From Brucella tritici (GTDB lineage: Bacteria; Pseudomonadota; Alphaproteobacteria; Rhizobiales; Rhizobiaceae), in contig NZ_WBWA01000023.1 in the NCBI RefSeq assembly GCF_008932295.1, positions 1-64,000 of the forward strand: DNA of 64,000 nucleotides. The letters run 5' to 3'. Under the pieces are notes generated by a model. The model was not told where the DNA came from and searched no databases. It saw only the letters and a list, made by a program, of their open reading frames with translations. Made by a program: the position numbers and the translations under genes. Below, one piece after another: positions 42,355 to 51,983 of the stretch. Every line of letters starts with the position of its first letter. The first letter of the stretch is position 1.

Positions 42355-43845
42355 CTACAATGGCCCCGACGCCAGTGTTTCAGACGATGATAGATTTTGT
42401 TGGAGCATATTCGGGCTAACCGGTTTCTTGACGCCTGCATCGGACTGGACTTCGCGAATGGCGTTCTGGAGGACGGCGTTTCTTTTAAACGCCACGCGAC
42501 CAGCGGCAATCACCTGATCCACCTGTTCTGTCGGAAGCACGAAGCGGGTTGGCACTTCATTGAAACTTGCAGCCATGCCAGCGGGAAGATCTTGTATCGA
42601 CAGGCGTTGTACATGAAACCGGACATCGCGGCAGTTCCATCCTTTCAACGAGCCGCGATAGCGCGCTACCGTGGCTGCAGACAGGCCGCACCGATATGCA
42701 ATGAGTTCGTCGCGCCATTGCGTTGTCGCCAGCTTCAGCGCATCGAACCCTTCCCTGACCGACGAGGAAATGGCAGTATCCGTAACCGCACCGAGGATTT
42801 CAGAAATCCCTGGCCCTTGCAGCTCCTTTACCCATGGATATTCCATCTCACGGCCAGCATCCACGACAATGTAAAGAAAAGTCTTCAGCTTCACGGCATC
42901 GGCAAGCGACAATGGCCCATAGGGCGTTTGCGCCGAGGCTCTGGCCATCGCAAATGGCGTAAGCCCCAGATTATCGGTCAGCGCGCCATCGAGCAATTTT
43001 ATGAAATTCACATTGTTCGACCGGTAAGTGTGCAGTGCGCGCCCATAGGCCTTCAACCTATACGACGCCTCGGGATCGGCCATGACCCGGCTTAGCCAAT
43101 CGGGCTGGCGATAGGTGCAGGCACCATGGTTGGATGCAACCGAAATGGGCTTGAAAACGACCGGAACCGCCGCGGACGCCGCGACTGCGTCAGCAATCCG
43201 CACATCCTTCAGATTGCTGCACAGTGCTGCAAAGGTTTCTACGCTGAAGTGAAATGGAACCCGGTTGTAGATATCCGATGCAGAGATCCAGATCGATGGC
43301 GCATTGGGCCAGTCAAACTTTGAATAGGTCGCACCGCGGAAAATATTGTCATCGAGCCAACGGGCCAGAGAAGATCGATCATTTGCGCCGCCATTTAGGA
43401 CGCCAATGGCGACTGCTGGCGACAATGCATTGGTGCGCACGCGTTCTTCAGCGTTCCTGACCAGAAACGTTTCACGGAAATCCCGATAATCATCGCGCCC
43501 TTTCATGCCGAAATAGGCTGCAAGAACCGCGCCTCCAGACACGCCAGATATGATCCTGATATTATCGACCAGGCTTCGCTCATAAGGATATTCGTCCACG
43601 ATCGTATCATCGAGCGCCCGCATGACTCCATAACCAAAAGCTGCCGCCCGCGTGCCGCCGCCAGAAAATGCCAGGCCAATGATCATTGCGCCATCATCCC
43701 CGTGATCGGGAACGAAATGATTGTTAAACGCGAATAATTGAGACGTTGAACGATTGATCGGCCCGACATCGGATACCGCGCAGCCCGCAACAAGAAAACT
43801 GACAACAAGCCCGAATATCGAGAACAGAAACAGTCGATTCTGCAT
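42355..43845 (-). CDS. patatin-like phospholipase lipoprotein
   Basis: 496 residues. Lipoprotein signal peptide with lipobox FLVAGC (Cys22). Patatin motifs: oxyanion hole SGGGTRAAAFGYG, nucleophile Ser in SGVSGGAVLAAYFG, and Asp in LLDGALTDNLG. Longer than simple patatins, with about 150 extra C-terminal residues. Likely cleaves phospholipids or esters in the periplasm or outer membrane. Same strand as, and 69 bases upstream of, the Lnb-like gene; probably one operon. Confidence 0.85.
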   Translation of the reverse strand: MQNRLFLFSIFGLVVSFLVAGCAVSDVGPINRSTSQLFAFNNHFVPDHGDDGAMIIGLAFSGGGTRAAAFGYGVMRALDDTIVDEYPYERSLVDNIRIISGVSGGAVLAAYFGMKGRDDYRDFRETFLVRNAEERVRTNALSPAVAIGVLNGGANDRSSLARWLDDNIFRGATYSKFDWPNAPSIWISASDIYNRVPFHFSVETFAALCSNLKDVRIADAVAASAAVPVVFKPISVASNHGACTYRQPDWLSRVMADPEASYRLKAYGRALHTYRSNNVNFIKLLDGALTDNLGLTPFAMARASAQTPYGPLSLADAVKLKTFLYIVVDAGREMEYPWVKELQGPGISEILGAVTDTAISSSVREGFDALKLATTQWRDELIAYRCGLSAATVARYRGSLKGWNCRDVRFHVQRLSIQDLPAGMAASFNEVPTRFVLPTEQVDQVIAAGRVAFKRNAVLQNAIREVQSDAGVKKPVSPNMLQQNLSSSETLASGPL

Positions 43846-44516
43846 TATTCCCCCAACGCCAAACGATCGACAATTAACACTGCCGTCGAAGCAAAAGCAA
43901 ACGGCACATCAAAGATCGTATTCCCTGCCACAATCTAAGGATTTAAAGTATTGTTGAGTGGGCATTTTCCGCGACGCGATCGGTCGCACATATTTTAGGA
44001 AAAATGGTTTTTGAGAGCCCTTCTCACTCATACGGCGTATAAACTGCCGAAAGAAAACCATTCCCCCAATTATGAGCGGATATTACCATTTTCTGCCATC
44101 TGCATACTATCCCACGAACAAGTAGTGAGGCATGGTTCCTTGCTCCCCTGTTTGTGTCTACAAGCGCAATGCCGCACTATTGACGCAAGTTGCTACAATC
44201 CATCGCGGCTGGTGTTCTGCATCGTGAGCCTGCTGCATACGGATGGTACGTTTGCAGACTTCCGGTAAAAACTTGTTCGTTGGTTTTCTCATATGGGCTC
44301 AACTTTTCAGAAATTGGTCCCTCCGGGAAACCCAGAGCAATTCAATGGCTACTCTTGACTTTGGGTTACAACAAACCGACGGCCTCTCGCTGGCAAAACA
44401 GGCATGTCATTGCCGCTGATGGTTTGGGTTGCGAGCATGTTTTATGGTTATCGGAGGTTATTGCTTTTAGTCCGCTAATCCGTTCCAACGGCTGGAACCC
44501 CAATGAGGATTGCGCC
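43846..44516. other. 670-base intergenic stretch
   Basis: No gene supported on either strand; the longest frames lack RBS sites and protein-like composition. It is less G+C-rich than the flanks and has several stops in all frames. The part next to 43845 should hold the patatin promoter. A frame at 44190-44642 overlaps the LysR gene and is judged chance. Confidence 0.4.
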
Positions 44517-45404
44517 CTAGCTGCTTACCTTCGAAAGCATCCACGCCTGCAACTTGTCGATGGATTCGGACTTCCGGTATCGCTGCCGGACGAAATAGAA
44601 GTGCGCCCGCGCCAAGATATGACCACTGAGGACCTGTCTTAGACGACCCTCCTCGATATCCCTTGCGACGAAATACCGGCTCGCCAATGCGAGGCCGTGT
44701 CCAGCGATCGCAGCCTCGATCGCGTGCGATGTCTGGGAGAAAGTTACACCCCGAAATCCCGCCGCGTCACCGCCGCTCAGAAACGTCTCGATGAACTCCG
44801 GCCAGAGATTGTGAACGTCATGCAGAAGAGTGAACTTGCCCAGCTCTTCCGTGTCAACGGGTTCCTGGCCCTCCGGCACGAGCCGGGGGCTGCAGACTGC
44901 AATGATCTCCTGTTCGAAGAGAAGTTCGGCCGTCATTCCCGTACCGAACGGCGGGTTGCCATATCTGATGGCGACATCAACATTGTCGTTGTGGAAATTG
45001 GAGAGGCGGTCGGTTGCCAGGATCTGAAGATTGATTTCCGGATGCTGCTGGGTGAACTCCGGCAGAAGCGGAATAAGCCATTTCGACGCGAAAGTCGGCG
45101 TGACGCTGACAGTGAGATGGATAGGTTGCGGCCTAAGGTCTCTTGTCGCGCTGTTGATCAGCTCAAATGCCCGGCGAATGTCCGCGGCATAACTTCTTCC
45201 TTCACCGGTCAGCGCAAGCGATTTGGGGAGCCGTTCGAACAACTTGAGACCGATTTCTGCTTCCAGCCCCCTGATGTGTTGCGAAACCGCCCCCTGGGTC
45301 ACCCCGAGTTCTTCAGCCGCGGCGCGAAAATTGAGGTGGCGCGAAGCCACTTCGAAGGCGCGGAGCGCATTGAGCGAGGGGATACGGTTAAGCGATTCCG
45401 GCAT
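44517..45404 (-). CDS. LysR-type regulator (GcvA-like)
   Basis: 295 residues. N-terminal helix-turn-helix SLNALRAFEVASRHLNFRAA, AEELGVTQGAVSQHIRGLE; PBP2-like ligand domain from about 92 (HLTVSVTPTFASKWLIPLLP). Close in style to GcvA/AmpR regulators. It is divergent from the EamA transporter gene with 114 bases between, so it most likely controls that gene. Confidence 0.9.
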   Translation of the reverse strand: MPESLNRIPSLNALRAFEVASRHLNFRAAAEELGVTQGAVSQHIRGLEAEIGLKLFERLPKSLALTGEGRSYAADIRRAFELINSATRDLRPQPIHLTVSVTPTFASKWLIPLLPEFTQQHPEINLQILATDRLSNFHNDNVDVAIRYGNPPFGTGMTAELLFEQEIIAVCSPRLVPEGQEPVDTEELGKFTLLHDVHNLWPEFIETFLSGGDAAGFRGVTFSQTSHAIEAAIAGHGLALASRYFVARDIEEGRLRQVLSGHILARAHFYFVRQRYRKSESIDKLQAWMLSKVSS

Positions 45405-45518
45405 CGGAGAGATTTTCTATCTGATAACAAGAGGAAAACTCGCTCGTTATTGCGCAATCCCAATGATATTTCAACAGGCAATAGCGCGGCCTGTCCGCCC
45501 AGCGCACTGGAACATCTC

Positions 45519-46478
45519 TTGAAAAAGCTCGCGTATCTAGCCTTCCTTTTCCTCGGCATCGTCTGGGGCACTAACTTCATCTTCGTGCAGTGGGCCGCCG
45601 CCTACATCACTACTGGACAGATTGTGTTGTTGCGCGCGCTGTTCGGTGTCGTTCCAGTATTCTTGTATGCCCTGCTAAGCGGAGCCTTGAGTTTCAGCCA
45701 TCTGCGGCACCTCCACCATTTCGTGGTGATGTCGCTTCTCGCGACAACGGTTTACTACCTTGCTTTCGCACGCGGAACCGTCTTGCTGCCGTCAAGTGTT
45801 GCAGGAATGCTAAGTGGCGCGATCGCGTTGTTCACCTTCATTTCAGCGTGGTTGTTCCTTCGGGAGGAACCCCTTAACCGAAAGCAAGGATTGGGAGTTA
45901 TTATCGGCTTCCTAGGCGTTCTGACGATTGCTCGACCGTGGACCGCAACGATCTTCGATATCAGCGGCGTTCTATATATGATCGCCGGTTCGTTCAGTGT
46001 CGGGGTGTCCTTCGTTTACGCGAAGAAGTTCGTGGCGCCTCTGAAGCTTCCCACCGCCGCACTCACCACATACCAGATCGGCATCGCGGCGATCACACTG
46101 GCTGTACTCACGGACACTGCGGGCATCCGGGCCGTTTTCTCGGATAATCGCGCATGGATTGGTTTGGTCTTTGGTCTCGGCCTCTGCGGGACCGGCCTCG
46201 CCTACGTCGCCTACTACTTCATCGTCGAGAAACTGGGAGCAGTGACCGCGGCATCGGTCACCTACCTCCCGCCGCTGGTTGCGATCATGATAGGCCTTCT
46301 CGTTGGCGAGCAACTCGACGGGTTCGACATCGCAGCCATTGTTCTGATCCTAACTGGCGTGGCGGTGCTGCAACTGGCCACACTTCGCCACAAAACCGTC
46401 GCGAGTCGCAACAAACGCGACACGGTCCAGGTCAACATCGACGATCCGAAAGGGAAGTCATGCACGGCAACTGGCTGA
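45519..46478 (+). CDS. EamA/DMT family transporter
   Basis: About 319 residues from TTG at 45519 (LKKLAYLAFLFLGIVWGTNF); no ATG fits, and further upstream codons run into the intergenic region. Ten helices as two EamA repeats (WGTNFIFVQWAA; GTGLAYVAYYFIVEKLGAVT). DMT exporters move amino acids or metabolites. The C-terminus ends at 46478, about 80 bases before the recombinase fragment. Confidence 0.85.
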   Translation: MKKLAYLAFLFLGIVWGTNFIFVQWAAAYITTGQIVLLRALFGVVPVFLYALLSGALSFSHLRHLHHFVVMSLLATTVYYLAFARGTVLLPSSVAGMLSGAIALFTFISAWLFLREEPLNRKQGLGVIIGFLGVLTIARPWTATIFDISGVLYMIAGSFSVGVSFVYAKKFVAPLKLPTAALTTYQIGIAAITLAVLTDTAGIRAVFSDNRAWIGLVFGLGLCGTGLAYVAYYFIVEKLGAVTAASVTYLPPLVAIMIGLLVGEQLDGFDIAAIVLILTGVAVLQLATLRHKTVASRNKRDTVQVNIDDPKGKSCTATG

Positions 46479-46557
46479 TCCTCGCTACACAAACAACAGA
46501 CCTCGAGGTCGGCGCGGCGTACGGAAAGCGCTGGGCGCCCATTGTCGCGTAGTACGG

Positions 46558-47333
46558 TGCGCGTATCCGGACCGCATGCACTGACAACCGTCCACCGTCG
46601 TCTTGCCAATTGGTCGACGCTGACCCACTGGCGCTGCCTGGAGGGAGCGTTCTCGTCCCCGGCCGTTAAATCGGCCATCCGGCTTGCGGTGTGCGCCCTG
46701 AACCGGCCACGCAGTCGCAAGAGTGCCAATGCCATTACCAGCGACATTTTGGGCAAGCTGCTGGCAACCTGTTCCGGCGAGTATCTCACCGCCTTGCGGG
46801 ATCGGGCTATCCTGATGGTAGCTTTTGCCTCGGGCGGGCGCAGGCGCAGCGAAATAGCCGGCTTGCGCGTAGAACAGCTGGTCAAACAGGCGCCTGTCAC
46901 TGACGAGGACGGTTCCCCCATCCCCTCTCTCGGCATCCATCTCGGTCGGACCAAAACCAGTGGCGCCGATCACGATGAAACCGTCTATCTGACAGGTCGG
47001 CCCATCGAAGCCCTCACCCGCTGGCCGGAGGCTGGCAGGATCGACAAGGGCAACGTGTTTCGAAAAGTCGATCGCTGGGGCAATGTTTCGGCGCGGGCAC
47101 TGGAACCGAACGCCATCAACCGGATCATCAAACAGCGCGCGAAAATGGCGAGGTTGGAACCAGGGGAGTTTTCGGCGCACGGTCTGCGCTCCGGCTATCT
47201 CACCGAAGCTGCCAATCGCGGCATTCCGCTGCCTGAAGCCATGGAACAATCACGCCATCGTTCCGTGCAGCAGGCCTCCGACTATTGCAACAACGCCAAA
47301 CGGCGCAGCGGGCGGGCATCGCGGCTGCTTTGA
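46558..47333 (+). pseudogene. tyrosine recombinase fragment (direct repeat B)
   Basis: Catalytic half of the recombinase at 36389-37531, same orientation and length (776 bases). A TTG at 46542 gives 263 residues that begin in foreign sequence. Arg (GGRRRSEIAGL), Lys (RTKTSGAD), HGLR and the nucleophile Tyr (SVQQASDYC, the second Tyr is Cys) are kept, but the core-binding domain is gone, so it should be inactive. 47334-47500 shows nothing. Confidence 0.75.
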
Positions 47334-47500
47334 CACCCGTATGCACCATAGCAAGATTGATTTGCAGATGTCGGAAGTTAGGTTGTTGTCGGTCTGGCAG
47401 GCTGCCAGAAGTCGATCCCAAACGCCGAAAAGATGACATCGAACAAACCGATTGTGCTGGTCATGGGACTTCCCCGTAAGAAACTATCCAGAAGACCTTT

Positions 47501-48697
47501 CTAATGACCACCATTTCCTGCAAGTCCAATTCCAGCAATCAGCGCGCCCCATACCTTCAGGCGCAGGCCAACAGCCTTTATAACGCCTGTGGCCGCAATG
47601 AGGTGTCCTGTAAATCCACCAAGATTGTTGGTATAGGTTTGAACAATGCAACCGGTGCCGTCAAGCATGATCATCTCTTGTTCTTTATGCTCAAGCTCAA
47701 GGTAAACAAGTAGCGATCCGCGTGGCGCTCGCGCATTAAGTTCAACCAGTCTTCCTCCCGGCACGATCTGACCTGTTGAGATCGCGGGCTGGATGTGGAC
47801 GACTCGTGCAGGCAGAACTGTATTGCTGAAGGACAATCCAATATTGCTGTCACAAGCGATTTCTGCAGGCATTCCCTCATAGATTGTCGTGCGCGTCACT
47901 TGCGAAAAGCCCGCTGTAATCCTGAGCGGCAGATCGTCGGGACGGTCGGGAATGATCACCATCGCTGGACTCAATATGAGAGTTGACGCGGGACTTCCTA
48001 CGCTCAAGGATAATTGGGTTACGACACCGTCGGTGAACGAGCGAACCTCAGTCATGCTTAGCGCGACCCTGGCGCTTTCGACTGCCCTCTCGATAACTTT
48101 GCGTTGCGCGGGAAGCGATTGAGAAATTTCCAATTGTGCCAGGCTCAGCTGGGCCTGTGCCGCCGCCAGATCGGCTTCGCCAATCTGGAAAGCCGATTCT
48201 GCTATGCGTACAGTATCCTTCGTGCCGGCATTCCTGGCGAACAAGGCCTGCGCGTTCTTGAGATCACCTCTCAGCTTTTCAAGCGAAGCGCCCGACTCGA
48301 CCACGCTTGCCTGCGCAACTTTCAAGGCATCAATTGCTTTCGATTCTGCGGCAGCAATTCGATCTAACTCAGCTTCGGCTTGCTTCAGCGTCGCTTTCTG
48401 GGCGCTGTTTTCAATCCGAAAGAGTAGGTCACCGGCGGAAACCCTCTGCCAGTTTTGTACGGCGATTTCGGTTACGGGACCACTGGTCTGCGCCACGATT
48501 GACGCGGTACGGAACGGTACCAGGCCAGAGTATGATTTAGGGTGGAAGTAGAAGATCACGACGAAAAGAAAAAAGGCGAGGACTGCCCACAGGAACACCG
48601 CGGTCCGCATGTTCCATACCGTCATGGATTCGCCACGACGTCTCAATTGGTAGTAACGGATAATGACCGGAAATGAAGTGAAGAGAAGCTCAAGCAT
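47501..48697 (-). CDS. HlyD-family membrane fusion protein (YiaV/YibH-like)
   Basis: 398 residues. Membrane helix at about 30-50 (AVFLWAVLAFFLFVVIFYFH), lipoyl half-motifs (IVAQTSGPVTEIAVQNWQRV; VVTQLSLSVG), coiled coil about 95-200 and a beta-barrel C-terminus. Overlaps the DUF3302 gene by 8 bases; this HlyD-DUF3302 pair is the same as yiaV-yiaW in enterobacteria. Cargo unknown; no ABC or MFS partner is adjacent. Confidence 0.85.
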   Translation of the reverse strand: MLELLFTSFPVIIRYYQLRRRGESMTVWNMRTAVFLWAVLAFFLFVVIFYFHPKSYSGLVPFRTASIVAQTSGPVTEIAVQNWQRVSAGDLLFRIENSAQKATLKQAEAELDRIAAAESKAIDALKVAQASVVESGASLEKLRGDLKNAQALFARNAGTKDTVRIAESAFQIGEADLAAAQAQLSLAQLEISQSLPAQRKVIERAVESARVALSMTEVRSFTDGVVTQLSLSVGSPASTLILSPAMVIIPDRPDDLPLRITAGFSQVTRTTIYEGMPAEIACDSNIGLSFSNTVLPARVVHIQPAISTGQIVPGGRLVELNARAPRGSLLVYLELEHKEQEMIMLDGTGCIVQTYTNNLGGFTGHLIAATGVIKAVGLRLKVWGALIAGIGLAGNGGH

Positions 48698-49118
48698 TAT
48701 TGGGACCCTCTGGTCTGGCGGGGCCTATGGCGGCAACTTCATCCTTCGATTCCGGTGGGACTACATTTCGCGAAGCAGTGGCTTCGGGCGCGACTTCGTG
48801 GATACTCGGCAAATGGAAGCGCGACCAGTCCGCCAACAAGGCAAGAAGGATCGCGGTTAACGGAAGGAAAACGTGGAAATGCTCAAGCGGAAAGATCTCG
48901 TAGAGTAGGGCAATCGTCAACAATGTTGGGACTGTCTTAGCCAAGGGGGTACCCTTCGACCTGTGCTCAGCCCAGCGATCGAACACTGCATAAAGCGTCA
49001 CAATCCCATAGAGAGCGAGGCATATCAGCGTCAAAGCCACCCACGCCAGCATGTCCGTATCACCCGGAGCAGTGAACCAGGATGGACTGGCATGTCCAAG
49101 GCCACCTTCAATCTCCAT
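48690..49118 (-). CDS. DUF3302 inner-membrane protein (YiaW-like)
   Basis: 142 residues with GGAGG before ATG at 49118. Two or three helices (MLAWVALTLICLALYGIVTL; LLTIALLYEIFPLEHFHVFL, PLTAILLALLADW), soluble charged tail. YiaW partners with the HlyD protein YiaV; role in efflux or envelope homeostasis is inferred. Confidence 0.8.
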   Translation of the reverse strand: MEIEGGLGHASPSWFTAPGDTDMLAWVALTLICLALYGIVTLYAVFDRWAEHRSKGTPLAKTVPTLLTIALLYEIFPLEHFHVFLPLTAILLALLADWSRFHLPSIHEVAPEATASRNVVPPESKDEVAAIGPARPEGPNNA

Positions 49119-49263
49119 GAATTACCTCCAGTATACAATTGCCGGAATTATCATCGAGTAGCAGGACAACAATTACAATACTAAGATTGGCTTTGAAAGT
49201 CGCGATCGAGTTTTTCTATCGACTGGTGCGGAATATTTCCCAAGCCACGGCGATACTTTTTAG

Positions 49264-49512
49264 CTATCTGCCCGGGCTACAAGAGCCAAAAGATAATTTC
49301 ATGCGCTTAAAGCGAAAGTCGGGGAGCATCTCCTTTTCGAGAATACGAATGATTAGCCATTCTTGACTATGCATCAGGATTTTCGCCCTTCCAAAGGCTA
49401 CAATTCTTGGCCCAAGAACGAGCCTCACATTGTCAATATAACCGAGGAACACTCTTATCGTGAATGATAGATTTGGGGCAGAAATTTCCACAATATAGCC
49501 GTGAGATGCCAT
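49264..49512 (-). CDS. hypothetical small protein
   Basis: 82 residues (MASHGYIVEISAPNLSFTIR). Basic, beta-rich look, no domain recognised and no clear RBS. It may be real but lacks context. The other bases of 49119-49540 show no further gene. Confidence 0.3.
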   Translation of the reverse strand: MASHGYIVEISAPNLSFTIRVFLGYIDNVRLVLGPRIVAFGRAKILMHSQEWLIIRILEKEMLPDFRFKRMKLSFGSCSPGR

Positions 49513-49540
49513 TGCGATGACCGATAATAATTTGTGCGGA

Positions 49541-50875
49541 CTACAGTTTGTTTTTGAAGATCTGCCCGTTCTTCATAATCACGAGTAATTTGTTGCTTGG
49601 ATCAGCTAACAGCGCGATATCAGCAATCGGGTCACCGTCAACCAGAAGTAGATCAGCAAGCGCTCCTTCTTCGATAACTCCCAGCTTTCCCGGATAAGGA
49701 TTGCGTCGATCAGATAATGCTAACAGCTCTGCATTGTCCGCGGTTGCCATTTTAAGTACTTCAGCAGGCGTATACCATCGCGTCATCGTCACGAGTTGTG
49801 ATCCCTGCTGTGCAGCGCGTGCCGCATCAAAAAGAATATCGGTCCCAAAGGCAACTTTTACACCGTATTTCTTAGCCAATTTATAGGCATTGTCTGTTCC
49901 TGCGCGAACTGTAGCTGAACTGGCTTGCCCATCACCGTGCGCGTGTTGGTTCGCATTTTCGTCATCAAGAAATGGCTGAAGGCTCCACCAGATCCCTTTC
50001 TCGGCCATCAATTTTACGGTCTCTTCATCCGCAAGCTGACCATGATCGATAACTTTGACACCAGCTTCAATCGCATTGCGTATCGGCTCGGGCATGTAGG
50101 CGTGAACCGTTACATAGGTGCCCCAGTTGGCAGCGGCCTCAACCGCAGCCCGGATCTCTTTCACACTCAGTTGCACTGTATCGAGCGGACCATAAGGTGA
50201 TGACACGCCGCCCCCGGAAACAACTTTAATCTGGCTCGCACCTTGCAACAATTGTTCTCGGGTACGCTTACGCACCTCATCGGGCGAATCCACAATAGCC
50301 GACATTCCAACACGTTCTGCATAACTCAATGCGCCCAACGGTGATGGTATTTCAGACAACATACGAAAATCGCCATGCCCCCCCGTCTGAGAAATCATAG
50401 CTCCGGATGGCCAAATGCGCGGACCCGATATGACACCTCTGTCGATGGCCATCTTAAGACCAAACGACGGACCACCTAAATCTCGAACGCTAGTAAAGCC
50501 ACGCATCAATGTTGCCTCAGCCTCTGCGCCCGCTAACAATGTAACAAAGTTTATGGGAGCAGTAGTAGCGACCGCCATCGAAGGAGCAACCATGAACGTG
50601 TGCCAGTGCGCATCGATGAGACCTGGCATCAGTGTACGCCCTTCGCCCGCAATCTGGATTGCAGCATCATCCGCCACGATCGGATCAGCGGAAATCTTGG
50701 CGATTTGATTGCCAGTGACAAGTACGTTCATAGGAGACGTCAACTTCGTGCCGTCGAAAATTCGAACATTCGCAAAAATGGTTTCCGTCTGTGACGGCGT
50801 TTGCGCCTGTAGCGTGTTTACTAGGAGCAACATCTGCACTGAACTTGCAAGCAAAATACCAAGTGACTTTAGCAT
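49541..50875 (-). CDS. secreted metal-dependent amidohydrolase
   Basis: 444 residues with a signal peptide (about 1-24, ending LQAQT). Amidohydrolase TIM barrel: metal His pair in LIDAHWHTF, active Lys in SQIKVVSGGG, His in VTVHAYMPE and VIDHGQ, Asp in AFGTDILFD. Close to the imidazolonepropionase-like/Xaa-Pro dipeptidase-type amidohydrolases that cut amides or N-acyl amino acids. Substrate not assignable. Same strand as, and downstream of, the outer-membrane protein gene. Confidence 0.88.
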   Translation of the reverse strand: MLKSLGILLASSVQMLLLVNTLQAQTPSQTETIFANVRIFDGTKLTSPMNVLVTGNQIAKISADPIVADDAAIQIAGEGRTLMPGLIDAHWHTFMVAPSMAVATTAPINFVTLLAGAEAEATLMRGFTSVRDLGGPSFGLKMAIDRGVISGPRIWPSGAMISQTGGHGDFRMLSEIPSPLGALSYAERVGMSAIVDSPDEVRKRTREQLLQGASQIKVVSGGGVSSPYGPLDTVQLSVKEIRAAVEAAANWGTYVTVHAYMPEPIRNAIEAGVKVIDHGQLADEETVKLMAEKGIWWSLQPFLDDENANQHAHGDGQASSATVRAGTDNAYKLAKKYGVKVAFGTDILFDAARAAQQGSQLVTMTRWYTPAEVLKMATADNAELLALSDRRNPYPGKLGVIEEGALADLLLVDGDPIADIALLADPSNKLLVIMKNGQIFKNKL

Positions 50876-50942
50876 TTAATTCCCCCGAACTATTAATCCG
50901 TATAGTTTGTAATTCCCAATTCATGCCAGTTGGTAAGCCGCA

Positions 50943-51752
50943 TTAAAAACGATATGTAACCCCGAGCACGGGGCCGCTAAATCGAACGTCATAAACATGG
51001 CCATGATGCTTATAATCGACATCCAGCATTTTATAGCCGGCGGACAGCGATAGATTTTGAGTGAGCGTATAATTGACCGTAGACAAAAAAGACCAGGTCA
51101 AATCAGAACCGACACCAAAGCCACCGATATCCGCCTGAGCTTGAAGTGACAGCCTGTCAGTCAAATTGACAAACACACGTGACGCAACCACGGGATCAAC
51201 CCAACTGAAACTTTCGTGATAACTCACTGATCGTCCTAAACCGCTAGCGGTGATTTCGTTTGAAATATGCCACAGACGTATACCGCCAAGTGCATCAAGA
51301 GTGAACCCAGGAACGTCGAGGACACGATAGCCCCCTTGAAGGGTTCCCATAAATTGCTTCGTGTCTACACTTCCTGCAACGTCTATAGCAGGCAACTGTG
51401 AAGTGCCCGGAAACCTGTATGTGTCACTATCCGTTGTGTCCGTGTACATCACATTCGCAGAAAGCACGAAGCGGTCATATCGGCCCCAAACATTTATGAA
51501 ACCTGCAACATTGAGCCCGTCCCGGCCATCTGAGAATGAACGATCGACCCCAACTGTCGGCCCCAGCCCAAAAGGAGAAACCTCCCCTTTCAGTCCGGTC
51601 GCCCATATATATGGGGTAACTTGCAATGCGAAGCTTGGACGCACAGCCTCTGACGAGGGCGCAACGTTCTGCTCATTATAGACAGTATCTGCTGCATAAA
51701 CATTATGCGGAACATATAACGCCAGCCCGAATATCAAAATGCGCCAATTCAA
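50943..51752 (-). CDS. outer-membrane beta-barrel protein
   Basis: About 269 residues from TTG 51752, which begins a signal-peptide-like segment (NWRILIFGLALYVPHNVYAA) and has AAGGGG upstream; the frame extends to ATG 51830. Many amphipathic strands (FALQVTPYIWATGLKGEV, YKMLDVDYKHHGHVYDVRFS) and a terminal aromatic residue (YRF), as needed for barrel assembly. Likely a porin-like or surface barrel of unknown role. It may form an operon with the amidohydrolase 67 bases downstream. Confidence 0.72.
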   Translation of the reverse strand: MNWRILIFGLALYVPHNVYAADTVYNEQNVAPSSEAVRPSFALQVTPYIWATGLKGEVSPFGLGPTVGVDRSFSDGRDGLNVAGFINVWGRYDRFVLSANVMYTDTTDSDTYRFPGTSQLPAIDVAGSVDTKQFMGTLQGGYRVLDVPGFTLDALGGIRLWHISNEITASGLGRSVSYHESFSWVDPVVASRVFVNLTDRLSLQAQADIGGFGVGSDLTWSFLSTVNYTLTQNLSLSAGYKMLDVDYKHHGHVYDVRFSGPVLGVTYRF

Positions 51753-51983
51753 AACAATGCCCCTTCCCCCCAAAATATCGCTGAACGAAACGCTTGGTCC
51801 AACTATGCGATATCTAAAATAAGCAGTCACAGATTTCTAACTAGAATACAATGCCCTTGAAAGCATGTTTCTCTGTGAAATAAGGCTAATAAGATCGCTA
51901 TTTTATCACTTTCATTTGCAAATTTATCATCAAATGAATAACCATCGACAAACTGGGGATTTAGAGACGGGGAATATTGTTAC

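Noticed and set aside
44190-44642. 150-codon plus-strand frame
   Set aside because: Runs into the antisense strand of the LysR gene; no start signal.
46558-47333. Idea that the second recombinase copy lost its catalytic Tyr (YY to YC)
   Set aside because: By spacing from the His of HRSVQ the nucleophile is the first Tyr, which is kept; inactivity follows from the lost N-terminal domain instead.
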